Source: Psychrobacter sp. TAE2020 (lineage in GTDB: Bacteria > Pseudomonadota > Gammaproteobacteria > Pseudomonadales > Moraxellaceae). Taken from it: 64,000 nucleotides of DNA. Location of the stretch: positions 2,565,948-2,629,947 of the forward strand of contig NZ_JAHLMU010000001.1 of assembly GCF_018919485.1 (NCBI RefSeq), written 5' to 3'. The notes beneath the pieces are model-generated. The model was not told where the DNA came from. It did not search any database and saw nothing but the letters and a program-made list of their open reading frames with translations. Of this stretch, positions 16,369-25,547 are shown one piece after another; the first letter of the stretch is position 1; every line of letters begins with the position of its first letter. Position numbers and translations under genes: made by a program.

Positions 16369-17145
16369 ATGATAGATAGCCGACTAGCAGAGAGCTCAAC
16401 TGCTGATAATAGAATAACTGTGCTCAATATCGATAATATGACTGAGCTAAAAGCGGTGCAGGGTATTGAGCCACGTAGTATCAGCTTTATGCAGCTTTGG
16501 CGTCGCGAATGGCAAGTCAAGCAGCAAGGCGCAGTGCAGTGGCTATATCCTTTAGTACTGTTTCTGGTCATTGTTACTTTGTTTCCATTAGCAGTCGGTA
16601 GTGAGCCTGAGCTACTGAAGCGTTTAGCAGTGTCAGCGGTGTGGATTGCCGCCCTATTGTCATTAGTGATGGGCGTTGATGGTTTGTTTAAGCCGGCGCT
16701 CGATAACGGTACTTTGGCGCAGTTAGTAGTAGCCAAAGCGTCGTTGCCATTATGGGTGCTTATTCGTCTAGCTATTCATTGGTTATTTAGTAGCGGTATT
16801 GTGGCGTTGCTGAGCTTGCTGGCGGTGCCATTGTTTCAGCTGAGTTGGTTTGAAGCCGGTATTTTGATGTTGTCTATCATAGTGGGTAGTCCTATGCTGT
16901 TGATGCTCTCAGCAGTAGCCAGTAGCTTAACCTTATCGCTGAAAAACGGGGCCGTACTAGTGCCACTGATCGCCTTACCAATGCAGCTACCAGTACTGAT
17001 TTTTGCCACTGGCGCAGTAGATTTATTTGCCACTGGTCTTAATGGATTACCTATTTTAGCCTTGCTATTAGCCGGTAGTATTATCTCAGTATTAGTGATG
17101 CCTTGGGTTATAGCGCTGACCCTAAAAATGTCATGGCTTAATTAA
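16369..17145 (+). CDS. ccmB: haem exporter membrane protein CcmB
   Basis: Permease partner of CcmA in the CcmABCD complex of cytochrome c maturation. The 258-aa protein has about six membrane segments after a hydrophilic N-terminus of about 55 residues; FMQLWRREWQVKQ before the first segment and the LNNGTLAQLV-like DNGTLAQLVVAKASLPLWV stretch are characteristic of CcmB. The N-terminal 30 residues are an extension relative to the E. coli protein (220 aa). AAGGATAAACT precedes the ATG at 16369. ccmC follows after a 213-bp gap, which is unusually long for this operon and may hold an extra promoter. Confidence 0.9.
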   Translation: MIDSRLAESSTADNRITVLNIDNMTELKAVQGIEPRSISFMQLWRREWQVKQQGAVQWLYPLVLFLVIVTLFPLAVGSEPELLKRLAVSAVWIAALLSLVMGVDGLFKPALDNGTLAQLVVAKASLPLWVLIRLAIHWLFSSGIVALLSLLAVPLFQLSWFEAGILMLSIIVGSPMLLMLSAVASSLTLSLKNGAVLVPLIALPMQLPVLIFATGAVDLFATGLNGLPILALLLAGSIISVLVMPWVIALTLKMSWLN

Positions 17146-17358
17146 GGCATGTGCACTTTCTTAACATCTTATCACTTAGCGGACGCATTAACATCGTGGT
17201 GCAAAGCGCCAATTTTGTTATAATGATTGGTTAGATCATTAGTTATATATCCTGTCAGTATTTAACGCCGGTAGGTTAAGTCGATATTAGTATTAGCCAC
17301 TTAGACGGCACCTTACTATATCTTTTTTAATCACACGCTGTGCAATAGGTCCATCCTC

Positions 17359-18147
17359 ATGCCCAACCTGAATAATAGATCAACCCCCAGCCTATGGCAG
17401 CGTATTTGGCAAGGTTTCTTGACCACTGTAGGTACTAAGCAATTCTTCCATATGTTCGCCCCTTGGGTCAAATGGCTCGCTATTTTAGCGGCTATCTGCC
17501 TAGCTATTGGTAGCATTTGGGGTTTAGCTTTTGCGCCACCTGATTATTTACAAGGTAATAGCTATCGGATTATTTTTATCCATGTGCCAGCGGCTAGCAT
17601 CGCCATTTCCATCTATTTTGCCCTAGCAGTACTAGGAGTCATTTATCTAGTTTGGAAGATAAAGACTGCCAACTTAGTGGCGCAAGCATTAGCGCCTATT
17701 GGCTTTTTACTATGCGTGATTAGTCTGTTTACTGGTTCTATTTGGGCTAAGCCAACTTGGGGCACCTATTGGGTTTGGGATGCTCGTCTGACTTCTATGC
17801 TGATTTTAGCATTTCTATATGCTGGAGTAATGGCACTGTTCGCCGCCTTTGAGCATACCGCTAACCGTGGTAAAGCGGCGGCTATACTGTCCATCGTCGG
17901 TGCGGTGAATCTGCCCATTATCAAATACTCAGTTGAGTGGTGGAATACTCTACACCAAGGCGCAACTTTTACTTTAACCGAAGCGCCAAAGATGTCTGCG
18001 GATATGTGGATGCCCTTATTGTTGATGATTATTGGCAGCTATTTACTAGTAGCGACCTTAGTGATTTATCGGACTAATACCTTGATTCTATATCGTGATC
18101 AAGGTAAAGCTTGGGTAAAAGAGTACATCCGTAAGCAAAATAAATAA
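17359..18147 (+). CDS. ccmC: haem-handling protein CcmC
   Basis: Inner-membrane haem-handling protein that forms the CcmC:haem:CcmE complex and attaches haem to CcmE. The 262-aa product has six membrane segments and the tryptophan-rich periplasmic motif WGTYWVWDARLTS at about residues 134-146, with flanking conserved His residues (HVPAAS and VEWWNTLHQG). Length fits the family (E. coli CcmC 245 aa). The start ATG has no obvious Shine-Dalgarno sequence, but no better one lies downstream. ccmD begins 70 bp after its stop. Confidence 0.94.
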   Translation: MPNLNNRSTPSLWQRIWQGFLTTVGTKQFFHMFAPWVKWLAILAAICLAIGSIWGLAFAPPDYLQGNSYRIIFIHVPAASIAISIYFALAVLGVIYLVWKIKTANLVAQALAPIGFLLCVISLFTGSIWAKPTWGTYWVWDARLTSMLILAFLYAGVMALFAAFEHTANRGKAAAILSIVGAVNLPIIKYSVEWWNTLHQGATFTLTEAPKMSADMWMPLLLMIIGSYLLVATLVIYRTNTLILYRDQGKAWVKEYIRKQNK

Positions 18148-18217
18148 GCTTCTATAGCATCATTGCCAAGGTTATTGTCGCCTAGCGTCTAAAAGAATAA
18201 AGTTTTAGGAGTATAAT

Positions 18218-18430
18218 ATGCAACCCTATTTTTATAGCTTATCTGAGTTTTTTGCTATGGGTAAGCATGGTGTTTTTGTTTGGTCATGTTGGGCGCTTAC
18301 CTTTGGTATGATGCTTATTTTCATTATCTATAGTCGTAAACAAAGACGAGCACTTATCAAGCAGCTCACGATTCAGCAAGCAAGGCAAGCACAGCGTAGA
18401 CCTACTACTAGCAAGCCCTCAAATTATTGA
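18218..18430 (+). CDS. ccmD: haem exporter small subunit CcmD
   Basis: Small single-span membrane protein needed for release of holo-CcmE from CcmABC. The 70-aa product has the typical pattern: FFAMGKHGVFVWSCW leading into one membrane helix (about residues 14-38) and a basic cytoplasmic tail (SRKQRRALIKQL). TTAGGAG precedes the ATG. Position between ccmC and ccmE supports the call, which is too short to be certain from sequence alone. Confidence 0.9.
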   Translation: MQPYFYSLSEFFAMGKHGVFVWSCWALTFGMMLIFIIYSRKQRRALIKQLTIQQARQAQRRPTTSKPSNY

Positions 18431-18603
18431 TTTTATTATTAATTAAGGATTTTTTTAGTAGACTAGTAGTATTTGTAAGAGGCTGTTGATTTATAGTAAA
18501 AAAGTTACCATATAGCTATCATAAAGGCGTGCTTGGCACTATAACGACTAGTAACGCCTAAGATATTTTCTGTGCAGTAGTCACGCATTAATGAGGTAGT
18601 AGT

Positions 18604-19104
18604 ATGAACGCAGTTCGGCGCAAAAAACTCATGTGGGTTTTCTTTACACTGGCTGGTGCGGCGGTGGCAGTAGTACTCGTACTGTATGCTATTGGACAGC
18701 AGACTGATTACTATTTTGATCCTACTGCTATCGCCCAAGGTGACGCACCACAAGATAAGCGTATTCGTGCTGGTGGTATGGTAGTAGCGGGTAGTGTGCA
18801 GCGTGCAGCAGATAATCCATTAAATGTAGAGTTTGCTATTACTGACTTTAAATCAACAGTGCCCGTTACTTATCAAGGTATTTTACCGGATTTGTTTGCT
18901 GAAAATTCTGGAGTAGTGGCTACAGGTAAAATGCAAGGTGATACTTTTGTCGCAGGTGAAGTGTTGGCTAAGCATGATGAGAACTATATGCCACCAGAAG
19001 TCGCCAAATCACTAAAAGAGAATAATCGCCAAACTACTATTGCTGCCTCTGAGCAGTACAATCCTGCCGAGCCAGTTCATGAGAGTAAGACGCTTGTACA
19101 ATAA
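18604..19104 (+). CDS. ccmE: periplasmic haem chaperone CcmE
   Basis: Haem chaperone that covalently binds haem through a histidine and passes it to apocytochrome c. The 166-aa protein has one N-terminal membrane anchor (residues 9-30), a beta-barrel OB-fold domain, and the haem-attachment motif [10 protein letters not shown] with His124 and Tyr128, equivalent to E. coli H130/Y134. GAGGT precedes the ATG. A strong terminator follows at 19172, so the operon ends here: ccmF, ccmG and ccmH, which commonly follow, are not in this window. Confidence 0.95.
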   Translation: MNAVRRKKLMWVFFTLAGAAVAVVLVLYAIGQQTDYYFDPTAIAQGDAPQDKRIRAGGMVVAGSVQRAADNPLNVEFAITDFKSTVPVTYQGILPDLFAENSGVVATGKMQGDTFVAGEVLAKHDENYMPPEVAKSLKENNRQTTIAASEQYNPAEPVHESKTLVQ

Positions 19105-19171
19105 TGCTTAGTGGCTCAATAGTTAGGCTATTTAAACCACTTAAGCTAAGTTAGCCGTTAGTCTAAGCCGC

Positions 19172-19207
19172 AAAAAAGCCACTGATAATATTATCAGTGG
19201 CTTTTTT
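19172..19207. terminator. terminator after ccmE
   Basis: Perfect inverted repeat with 17-base arms (AAAAAAGCCACTGATAA and complement) and a minimal centre, with T-run on the plus strand and A-run on the left, serving ccmE and the convergent aldo/keto reductase gene. Confidence 0.93.
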
Positions 19208-19269
19208 ATCAGCTAAATTTTATCAAAATATTTACAGTACTAAACTTTGGCAGTAGCAGGCTGTTACCA

Positions 19270-20118
19270 TCAATCGTCCCATTCAGGAGTATAGTCTGGG
19301 TGCTCAATCTTGCGCCCATCACTACGCGCAAGGCTATCGATTTGCTGCAGTTCATCTGCACTAAGCTGTACCTTAATAGCGTCTAAATTGCCTTGTAGAT
19401 GCTCAGGATTAGCGGTCTTTGGAATAGCTACTCGGTGTTTATCTGACAAGATCCAAGCCAAAGATATCTGTGCTGGAGTAACATTATGAGTATCAGCAAT
19501 ACTTTTTATCACTTCATTATCAAAAACATCACCACGCGCCAACGGCGAATAGGCTTCTAACAAAATGTGATGATTGGCTAAAAAGGTCTGCAGAGTATGT
19601 TGTTTAATAAACGGATGAAACTCGACTTGGTTGACCACAATTGGCACATCAGCGTATTTTTGAGCTTCGAGTAGATGAGCAATATTAAAGTTGGAAACCC
19701 CAATATTACGAGTTAATCCTTGTTTTTGTAACTCGCACAACATTGGAATAGTCTCAGACAAAGGCACTCGATCATCAGGCCAATGCAACAGTAATAAATC
19801 TAGATAATCAGTATCGAGATTTTCTAAGGAGCTTTTAGCTGCTGCTAACAACTTCTCGGGCTGAAACTTTAAATCATCAGGAAATATTTTAGTAGTCAAA
19901 AAGAATTTATCACGGCCAACGCCTGACTGCTTGATACCTTGGCCGACTTCTTTCTCATTACCATAAGCTTGAGCCGTATCGATATGCTCATAGCCCATTT
20001 GCAAGGCTTTACTCACCACTTCAACGCAGTCAGCTCCTGTTGATTGCCAAGTGCCTAGGCCTAATACTGGAATTTGTGCTTGACCGGCGCTGCGCATGTT
20101 ATAGGTCTTAGTACTCAT
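19270..20118 (-). CDS. aldo/keto reductase (DkgB-like)
   Basis: NADPH-dependent aldo/keto reductase, TIM-barrel fold, cytoplasmic. The catalytic tetrad is visible: Asp47 and Tyr52 in HIDTAQAYGNE, Lys77 in LTTKIF and His112 in LLLLHWPDD; the C-terminal cofactor motif is IPKTANPEHLQGN. The 282-aa length and sequence style resemble 2,5-diketo-D-gluconate reductase B, but substrates in this superfamily are broad, so no symbol is given. AAGGATAATAAA precedes the ATG at 20118. It is monocistronic on the minus strand, ending at the shared terminator with ccmE. Confidence 0.9.
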   Translation of the reverse strand: MSTKTYNMRSAGQAQIPVLGLGTWQSTGADCVEVVSKALQMGYEHIDTAQAYGNEKEVGQGIKQSGVGRDKFFLTTKIFPDDLKFQPEKLLAAAKSSLENLDTDYLDLLLLHWPDDRVPLSETIPMLCELQKQGLTRNIGVSNFNIAHLLEAQKYADVPIVVNQVEFHPFIKQHTLQTFLANHHILLEAYSPLARGDVFDNEVIKSIADTHNVTPAQISLAWILSDKHRVAIPKTANPEHLQGNLDAIKVQLSADELQQIDSLARSDGRKIEHPDYTPEWDD

Positions 20119-20380
20119 TTTATTATCCTTATGATTTTATAAAGCCAGCAATTGATCGAAATGGTTGTAGCTGCGAATTTATAGCTAGCTTTAATTTTAG
20201 GCTATTGCTTATGCAAAGCATTTTTTATAATAAAAATGCGACTGATCCACTATAAGAAGAATTTATATAAAACTAAAGGGCTAGCGATACTTCCCTACAA
20301 AGGACAAACAAGGCGTTAACGTCATTCGCCAGTAATAGATAGTGTTTATCGAAGCATTTAACTAGTATTAAACACAGCAC
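20119..20380. other. spacer between metQ terminator and aldo/keto reductase gene
   Basis: AT-rich upstream region of the minus-strand aldo/keto reductase gene. It lacks a coding frame or clear regulatory motif. Confidence 0.4.
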
Positions 20381-20417
20381 AAAAAAAAGCCCAGTACCAA
20401 TGGGTAGTGGGCGTTTT
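20381..20417 (-). terminator. terminator after metQ
   Basis: On the minus strand, GCCCACTACCC pairs with GGTACTGGGC (one internal mismatch) around ATT and is followed by eight T. It lies about 115 bp beyond the metQ stop and fits the end of the metNIQ operon. Confidence 0.8.
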
Positions 20418-20529
20418 TAGTAGCGGTTAGCTGTAATGATACTTTTATAAAGGTATTTTTATAAAAGTATCTACTCTATTACTAAAAGTATAGCTGCTAA
20501 AATCTCAGTCACTAAAATGTAAGGCAGTT

Positions 20530-21501
20530 CTACTTAGCTGGTGTAGCAGCAATTTCAGCAGTAGCAGGTGCCTTGGCAGCAGTAGCTGTAACTGCGGTCT
20601 CGTTACCCATCCAGATTTTTGGAAATTTGTAGCCTGGGAAAGTATCATTAGCATACTTTTTAAAGGTGTCAGAGTTATAAGCTTCAGTGACATCTTTAAC
20701 CCATTTTTTCGAAACATCTGCTGCTTTTATTGCTGACCAGTTCACATAAGCGAAGCTTGGCTCTTGATATAAAGCTTCAGTCAATTTGATACCAGCATCA
20801 GTGGCATAGTTACCATTAATGATAGCAAAATCAACTTCATCACGAGCACGTGGTAGCTGAGCGGCTTCTAACTCAACGATTTTGATTTCGTATTTGCTGT
20901 TATCAGCGATGTCAGACTTTGCCGCTGTTAAAGGATCGATATCATCCTTTAGTGTGATCCAGCCTAGCTCACTCATCATCACTAAGGCGCGCGCAAAGTT
21001 ACTCGGGTCATTAGGTGCAGAGACACTCATGCCTTTATATACTTCTTCGATTTTGGTTTTTTTACCAGAATAGACGCCAAGAGGCGCAGTAGGGACTTGG
21101 AATAATTCTATCAAATCAAGCTTGTTCTCAGCTTTAAAAGTATCTAAATAAGGCTTGTGCTGGAAGATGTTGATATCTAAGTCGCCATCAGCCAAAGCTA
21201 AGTTAGGACGCACATAGTCAGTAAAAGTAATCAGTTCAACTTCATAGCCTTGTGCTTCGAGTGAGCCTTTGACTTGGTTACGAACCATATCAGCAAAGTC
21301 ACCTTCAGTAGTACCGATAATTATTTTTTTGTGGTCAGGATCGATGTCGCTAGTAGCGGCTACTGTAGTTTCACTTTCAGTAACGGGTGCTTTAGTAGTT
21401 TCTGGTGCTGATGAGTTATTACAACCAACAAGTACTAGACCTGATACGCCAACAGTTGCTAGAGCAGTTGCCAACTGACGGCTAATATCTATTAATTTCA
21501 T
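20530..21501 (-). CDS. metQ: methionine ABC transporter substrate-binding lipoprotein MetQ
   Basis: Periplasmic binding lipoprotein of the NlpA/MetQ family that delivers methionine to MetNI. A lipoprotein signal peptide ends at LVLVGC near residue 27. The mature part has family motifs: KKIIIGTTEGDFADMVR, DGDLDINIFQHKPYLD and the conserved VPNDPSN-like APNDPSNFARAL. The 323-aa product is longer than E. coli MetQ (271 aa) because of an Asp/Thr linker after the signal peptide and an Ala/Thr/Pro-rich C-terminal tail of about 25 residues. TAAGGA precedes the ATG. It is the last gene of metN-metI-metQ, separated from metI by 272 bp. Confidence 0.9.
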   Translation of the reverse strand: MKLIDISRQLATALATVGVSGLVLVGCNNSSAPETTKAPVTESETTVAATSDIDPDHKKIIIGTTEGDFADMVRNQVKGSLEAQGYEVELITFTDYVRPNLALADGDLDINIFQHKPYLDTFKAENKLDLIELFQVPTAPLGVYSGKKTKIEEVYKGMSVSAPNDPSNFARALVMMSELGWITLKDDIDPLTAAKSDIADNSKYEIKIVELEAAQLPRARDEVDFAIINGNYATDAGIKLTEALYQEPSFAYVNWSAIKAADVSKKWVKDVTEAYNSDTFKKYANDTFPGYKFPKIWMGNETAVTATAAKAPATAEIAATPAK

Positions 21502-21773
21502 GGGTGTTCCTTAATAAGAAAATAGAGTAAATATAACAAAGTTTTGATCAAGATTAATAACGGACAAACAGGCCTTACTTAAAATGCATATAAGTTAGCC
21601 ATTAAAAAAGCAACATTATGACCATAATCATGAGCCATAATGCCGCTATATAACAAAATGCTTGAAGAATAACAAAGTTATGCCTAGTCTGCCATAAATT
21701 AAGGTTTTTTGCTTAGTATTAATCGGCAACAGCTGTTAAGAATTATGCATTAGTAGCGAAACACTAGCGCAAG

Positions 21774-22460
21774 TTAACGTTTATCCAAACGAGTGGCTAG
21801 CCAATTACCAAAGGCTTGAATAGAGATGACCATCACCGACAACATAATGACGATAAATACCATCACCTCAGTCTGATAACGATAATAACCATAGCGAATA
21901 GCCAAGTCACCAAGACCGCCACCCCCAATCATGCCTGCCGCTGCTGAATAAGACAGCAGACTAATACAGAGAATAGTTACCGACAGTACTAGTCCTGAGC
22001 GTGCCTCATTGAGGAGGACTTTGATAATAGTGAAGGGGCGTGCACCCATCGACTCTGTGGCTTCGATAATACCACGCGGGACTTCACGTAAATTCTGCTC
22101 AACCAAACGTGCAAAGTAGAACGAGCCAGCAATAGCCAGTACTAATGAGGCGGCAAAAGGACCAATACCCGTACCGACGATGACCTTAGTAAAGGGACTC
22201 ATAGCGATCATCAAAATCACAAACGGAAAAGCACGCATAAAGTTGGTAATACCGCCCAGTATACCGTATAGCGCTTTATTTTGTAAAAACTGCTTATCGC
22301 TAGATAAGAATAAGAATATCCCAAATAGACCACCGATAAGAATCGCAGCAGTCGTGGAGATACCTAGCATAATAAAAGTATCAAGGGTTGCTTGCCAAAT
22401 CTCTTTGCGCAAGGTCAACAGTTTCTCTATCGAGGCGGATAGTTCAGCGCCAGTTAACAT
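21774..22460 (-). CDS. metI: methionine ABC transporter permease MetI
   Basis: Inner-membrane permease of the MetNIQ importer. Five membrane segments and the MetI-type coupling region EATESMGARPFTIIKVLLNEA (EAA-like loop) are visible. The frame extends to 22490, overlapping metN, but AGGAG lies 8 nt before the ATG at 22460; that start gives 228 aa (E. coli MetI 217 aa) and a gap of 19 bp after the metN stop. The tight spacing supports co-transcription with metN. Confidence 0.93.
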   Translation of the reverse strand: MLTGAELSASIEKLLTLRKEIWQATLDTFIMLGISTTAAILIGGLFGIFLFLSSDKQFLQNKALYGILGGITNFMRAFPFVILMIAMSPFTKVIVGTGIGPFAASLVLAIAGSFYFARLVEQNLREVPRGIIEATESMGARPFTIIKVLLNEARSGLVLSVTILCISLLSYSAAAGMIGGGGLGDLAIRYGYYRYQTEVMVFIVIMLSVMVISIQAFGNWLATRLDKR

Positions 22461-22479
22461 CGTTATTTCTCCTGGCTCA

Positions 22480-23250
22480 TTAGTCCTCAACGACTAGGGC
22501 TTTGCCGATTGAGGTAGTGGCTTGAATTAGGCCATCGTGAATAGGGGCAACTTCCAGTAACTGTCCTTGATGAAGCAAGGCAGCACGATGACACAAGCGC
22601 CGAATAACGCTCATTTCATGAGTGACAATGACTATAGTGACCCCCAACTGCTCATTGATATCACGCAAGCAAGTCAGCAAACTACGAGTAGTCGCTGGAT
22701 CAAGGGCACTAGTAGGCTCATCAGCTAGCAATACTTTGGGACTCGGAGCGATAGCGCGAGCAATACCAACACGCTGCATTTGACCACCCGACAATTGAGC
22801 CGGGAAGTGACCAGCCCGATCGATTAGATCAACAATCTCTAAGCACTGCATCACTCGTTTATTGATATCTCGACTAGGATAGCCTGAGACCGTGAGATTA
22901 AAAGCCACGTTATCATATACCGTACGATTGGACATCAAGTTGAACTGCTGAAAGATCATCCCTATGTTATGCCGAGCAATACGTAAATCACTGGCAGACA
23001 ATTGAGTCAAGTCGACACCGTCGATGATCACTTCACCACTATCAGGACGCTCAAGCATGTTTATTAAGCGCAGCAAAGTTGACTTACCAGCACCCGAATA
23101 ACCCATCAAGCCAAAAATCTCACCTTGCTTTATAGCTAGCGATGTAGGTTCAACAGCAGTAAACCAATGCGCTTTACCATCGGCACCCTTTATGGAGCGA
23201 TCACTTATAAAGCTTTTAGTCACATCATTTAGGACGATCATGTCACTCAT
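22480..23250 (-). CDS. metN: methionine ABC transporter ATPase MetN, lacking the regulatory domain
   Basis: ATPase subunit of the methionine importer. Walker A GYSGAGKST is at residues 50-58, the signature LSGGQMQRVGIARAIA and Walker B VLLADEPTSALD follow, then the switch His in VTHEM. The family places it as MetN rather than another polar amino-acid ATPase because of the neighbouring metI and metQ. At 256 aa it ends shortly after the nucleotide-binding domain and has no C-terminal NIL domain, the part of E. coli MetN (343 aa) that binds methionine and gives transinhibition. The stop is followed directly by metI, with no frameshifted remnant visible. It contains an insertion (SIKGADGKAHW) before Walker A. 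Confidence 0.9.
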   Translation of the reverse strand: MSDMIVLNDVTKSFISDRSIKGADGKAHWFTAVEPTSLAIKQGEIFGLMGYSGAGKSTLLRLINMLERPDSGEVIIDGVDLTQLSASDLRIARHNIGMIFQQFNLMSNRTVYDNVAFNLTVSGYPSRDINKRVMQCLEIVDLIDRAGHFPAQLSGGQMQRVGIARAIAPSPKVLLADEPTSALDPATTRSLLTCLRDINEQLGVTIVIVTHEMSVIRRLCHRAALLHQGQLLEVAPIHDGLIQATTSIGKALVVED

Positions 23251-23426
23251 TTCAGGCTCAAAATTCAGTAGATTTTTGGACAGTTATTGATAGTGCAGTG
23301 AACCTAAGCTAAGTTTCAGCTAACCGCTTACCAGTCACTCTCAATAACGAGATAATAGGGGGCAATAATATAGCATATTATGTAGGGTTTTGGATATGAT
23401 GATTGGTGACTGGCAGTAGGGATAGG

Positions 23427-25457
23427 TTAGCCTGTTAGGTCATGGCTATCATGGTCATTATAATTGTAATCAGGATCGTGCCGCACCGGTAATACTACCA
23501 AAAACCGCGTATAGCCATTGATAGTATCAGTTGTAATACGGCCTTGATGGGCAGTGACGATTTGTGAGACTAATGATAATCCCAGACCCGACCCTTTTTT
23601 CTTTTGTTGTAGTCGTACAAAAGGGCTAAAGATTTCTTCTCGTTTAGCTTCAGGAATCCCTTCACCTTCGTCAATTACCGCCAGCACTACATATTTAGGT
23701 AATGGGCGCATAGGTTCAGCTTTGGACTTTTTTAAGTGCTTTTTAAACAAGCTCTCTTTACGAGGAATGTTAGTAGTGTCTTCTGGTGCTTTGGTAGTTT
23801 CAGCTTTATGTGCTTTCACCAGCGACTTATCATTAGTTTGATTAGGCTTAATACTGTCATTTGAGCTGTTGTTTTTGTTGATAGACTCGTCATCATAGAT
23901 CACCGTATCTATCAAGGTTGACGGTGACGCTGTTGATCGCGAGGCTAGAGCTGATTGGGCACTAGCATCATTACTATAGTCAATAGCATCAGAGTGATCG
24001 CTGTTGTCAATAATATCAATATCATCTGTCAAAGTCTCGCCATTGCAATAAATAACAGGTGCTGGCAGTATATCGATGCCTATAGAAGACTCTAGGGACT
24101 CAGCCTTAAGCTTATCACGGTTATCTTTAGCCTGTTGATTATTGCTAGTAGCAACATCAGTAACTTGCCCATATTCGCTAGGTTTTGATGGCTCAGCTTC
24201 AGTAAACGAGTCATCGTAATGACTATAATCTGAATTATTATAATCAAGCAAACTGTTAGATAATAAAGACTGCATCAAGTAATCAGGGACAGTATCGGCT
24301 TTATCGATACTTTGCACCCCATATAATAATATGGTGACTGGCGGCTCGCCATGCAGCATAGCATTAGTCAATAAGTTACGAATCAGGTGAGTCAGCATAG
24401 CGGGTTGACCATCGATGACGATATGCTCACCAATCAAAGTACTCTCAGAGAAATGTTGGCGCTCTTGATTGACTAAGTCGTATAAGTCTAAGGTCTCTAT
24501 TTGCTGCATCACATGACCCGCATCTAAACGGCTGACTAGCAAGATACTCTCGACCAAATCGTTTAGACCCGATAAGTCACGATTGATGGCTTGAGCCCGT
24601 TTATCAAATTTTGCTTTATTATCGCTGGGCAGTGGCTCAGTAAGCATATCCATCATTTCGATTTGCAAGCGGATACGAGTAATAGGGGTACGCAGCTCAT
24701 GTGAGGCATGGGCTAACAGTAAGTTATTAGCGTTAATTAGGTGTTCAATCTTTTGCGCTGCTTGGTTAAAACCACGTGCTAGCAGGGCAATTTCATCATT
24801 ACCACTAGCATTCACTCGGACGCTAAAGTCGCCATCACCTAACTGTCCCATCTGCTGACTCATCTGATTGATACGCCAAGTCATCGAACGGGCAATCCAC
24901 CACAGCGCACACGACATGATCAATAGGAGCAATAAGGTACCAGTGAATAAATTTAGTGCAGCAGACAACACAGGCTTTTTGGGCGGCAAGCGTGATTCGT
25001 ATAGTAAAGTGTAGCCAGTACTACTATACACCTGAGCTTGTTGGGTCGGCGGGGTATCTACAATGGAAGGAAAAACGCGAGATAATAAAGAGGGCATTGC
25101 TGGCAGCTCTAATGGCAAATCGCTATTATCAGTCTGCATCAACAACTTACCTTGGTTGTCATATAAGCCCATTTTGGCTTGTAGCGACTCATCAAAGATA
25201 TCGAAGCTTTTTTTCACTACTGCCAACATAAAGCGTGCTTGCAGTCGATTTTCTTTACTAACTGAGACATTGAGCTCTTGTAAAAAAGGGTCTATTTGTC
25301 CTAAAATTTGAGTCGCTAATACTTCAGAGCGAATACTAGCGTCTTTGTCATGTACCAATTGAGTTAGCAATACCATTGCTACTGCAAATAAGATAAGTGC
25401 CAGCATGACGCTGGCAAATAGTCTGGCAAAAACAGAGTGAAACCCCAATTGTTGCAT
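23427..25457 (-). CDS. sensor histidine kinase with a large insertion in the ATPase domain
   Basis: Membrane histidine kinase paired with the response regulator at 25548. The 676-aa protein has a first membrane helix (residues 12-34), a periplasmic region of about 130 residues, a second helix (about 165-190), a HAMP domain, a dimerisation domain with the phospho-acceptor His253 in ASHELRTP, and an ATP-binding domain with Asn364 (N box, NLLTNAMLHGEP), Asp596 (DEGEGIPE) and the G2 box GSGLGLSLV. N box and G1 box, usually about 25-40 residues apart, are 232 apart. The intervening sequence (about residues 385-590) is acidic and Ser/Asn/Asp-rich with no recognised domain. Catalytic residues are intact on both sides. 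The signal is unknown. Confidence 0.88.
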   Translation of the reverse strand: MQQLGFHSVFARLFASVMLALILFAVAMVLLTQLVHDKDASIRSEVLATQILGQIDPFLQELNVSVSKENRLQARFMLAVVKKSFDIFDESLQAKMGLYDNQGKLLMQTDNSDLPLELPAMPSLLSRVFPSIVDTPPTQQAQVYSSTGYTLLYESRLPPKKPVLSAALNLFTGTLLLLLIMSCALWWIARSMTWRINQMSQQMGQLGDGDFSVRVNASGNDEIALLARGFNQAAQKIEHLINANNLLLAHASHELRTPITRIRLQIEMMDMLTEPLPSDNKAKFDKRAQAINRDLSGLNDLVESILLVSRLDAGHVMQQIETLDLYDLVNQERQHFSESTLIGEHIVIDGQPAMLTHLIRNLLTNAMLHGEPPVTILLYGVQSIDKADTVPDYLMQSLLSNSLLDYNNSDYSHYDDSFTEAEPSKPSEYGQVTDVATSNNQQAKDNRDKLKAESLESSIGIDILPAPVIYCNGETLTDDIDIIDNSDHSDAIDYSNDASAQSALASRSTASPSTLIDTVIYDDESINKNNSSNDSIKPNQTNDKSLVKAHKAETTKAPEDTTNIPRKESLFKKHLKKSKAEPMRPLPKYVVLAVIDEGEGIPEAKREEIFSPFVRLQQKKKGSGLGLSLVSQIVTAHQGRITTDTINGYTRFLVVLPVRHDPDYNYNDHDSHDLTG

Positions 25458-25547
25458 TAAGTAGTCTCTATTATCATAAGCTCAGATCAATTTTTAGTCC
25501 TTAATAACCTTTATTATAGCGGTTATTGAGCCTTAGTTTAATATTTA

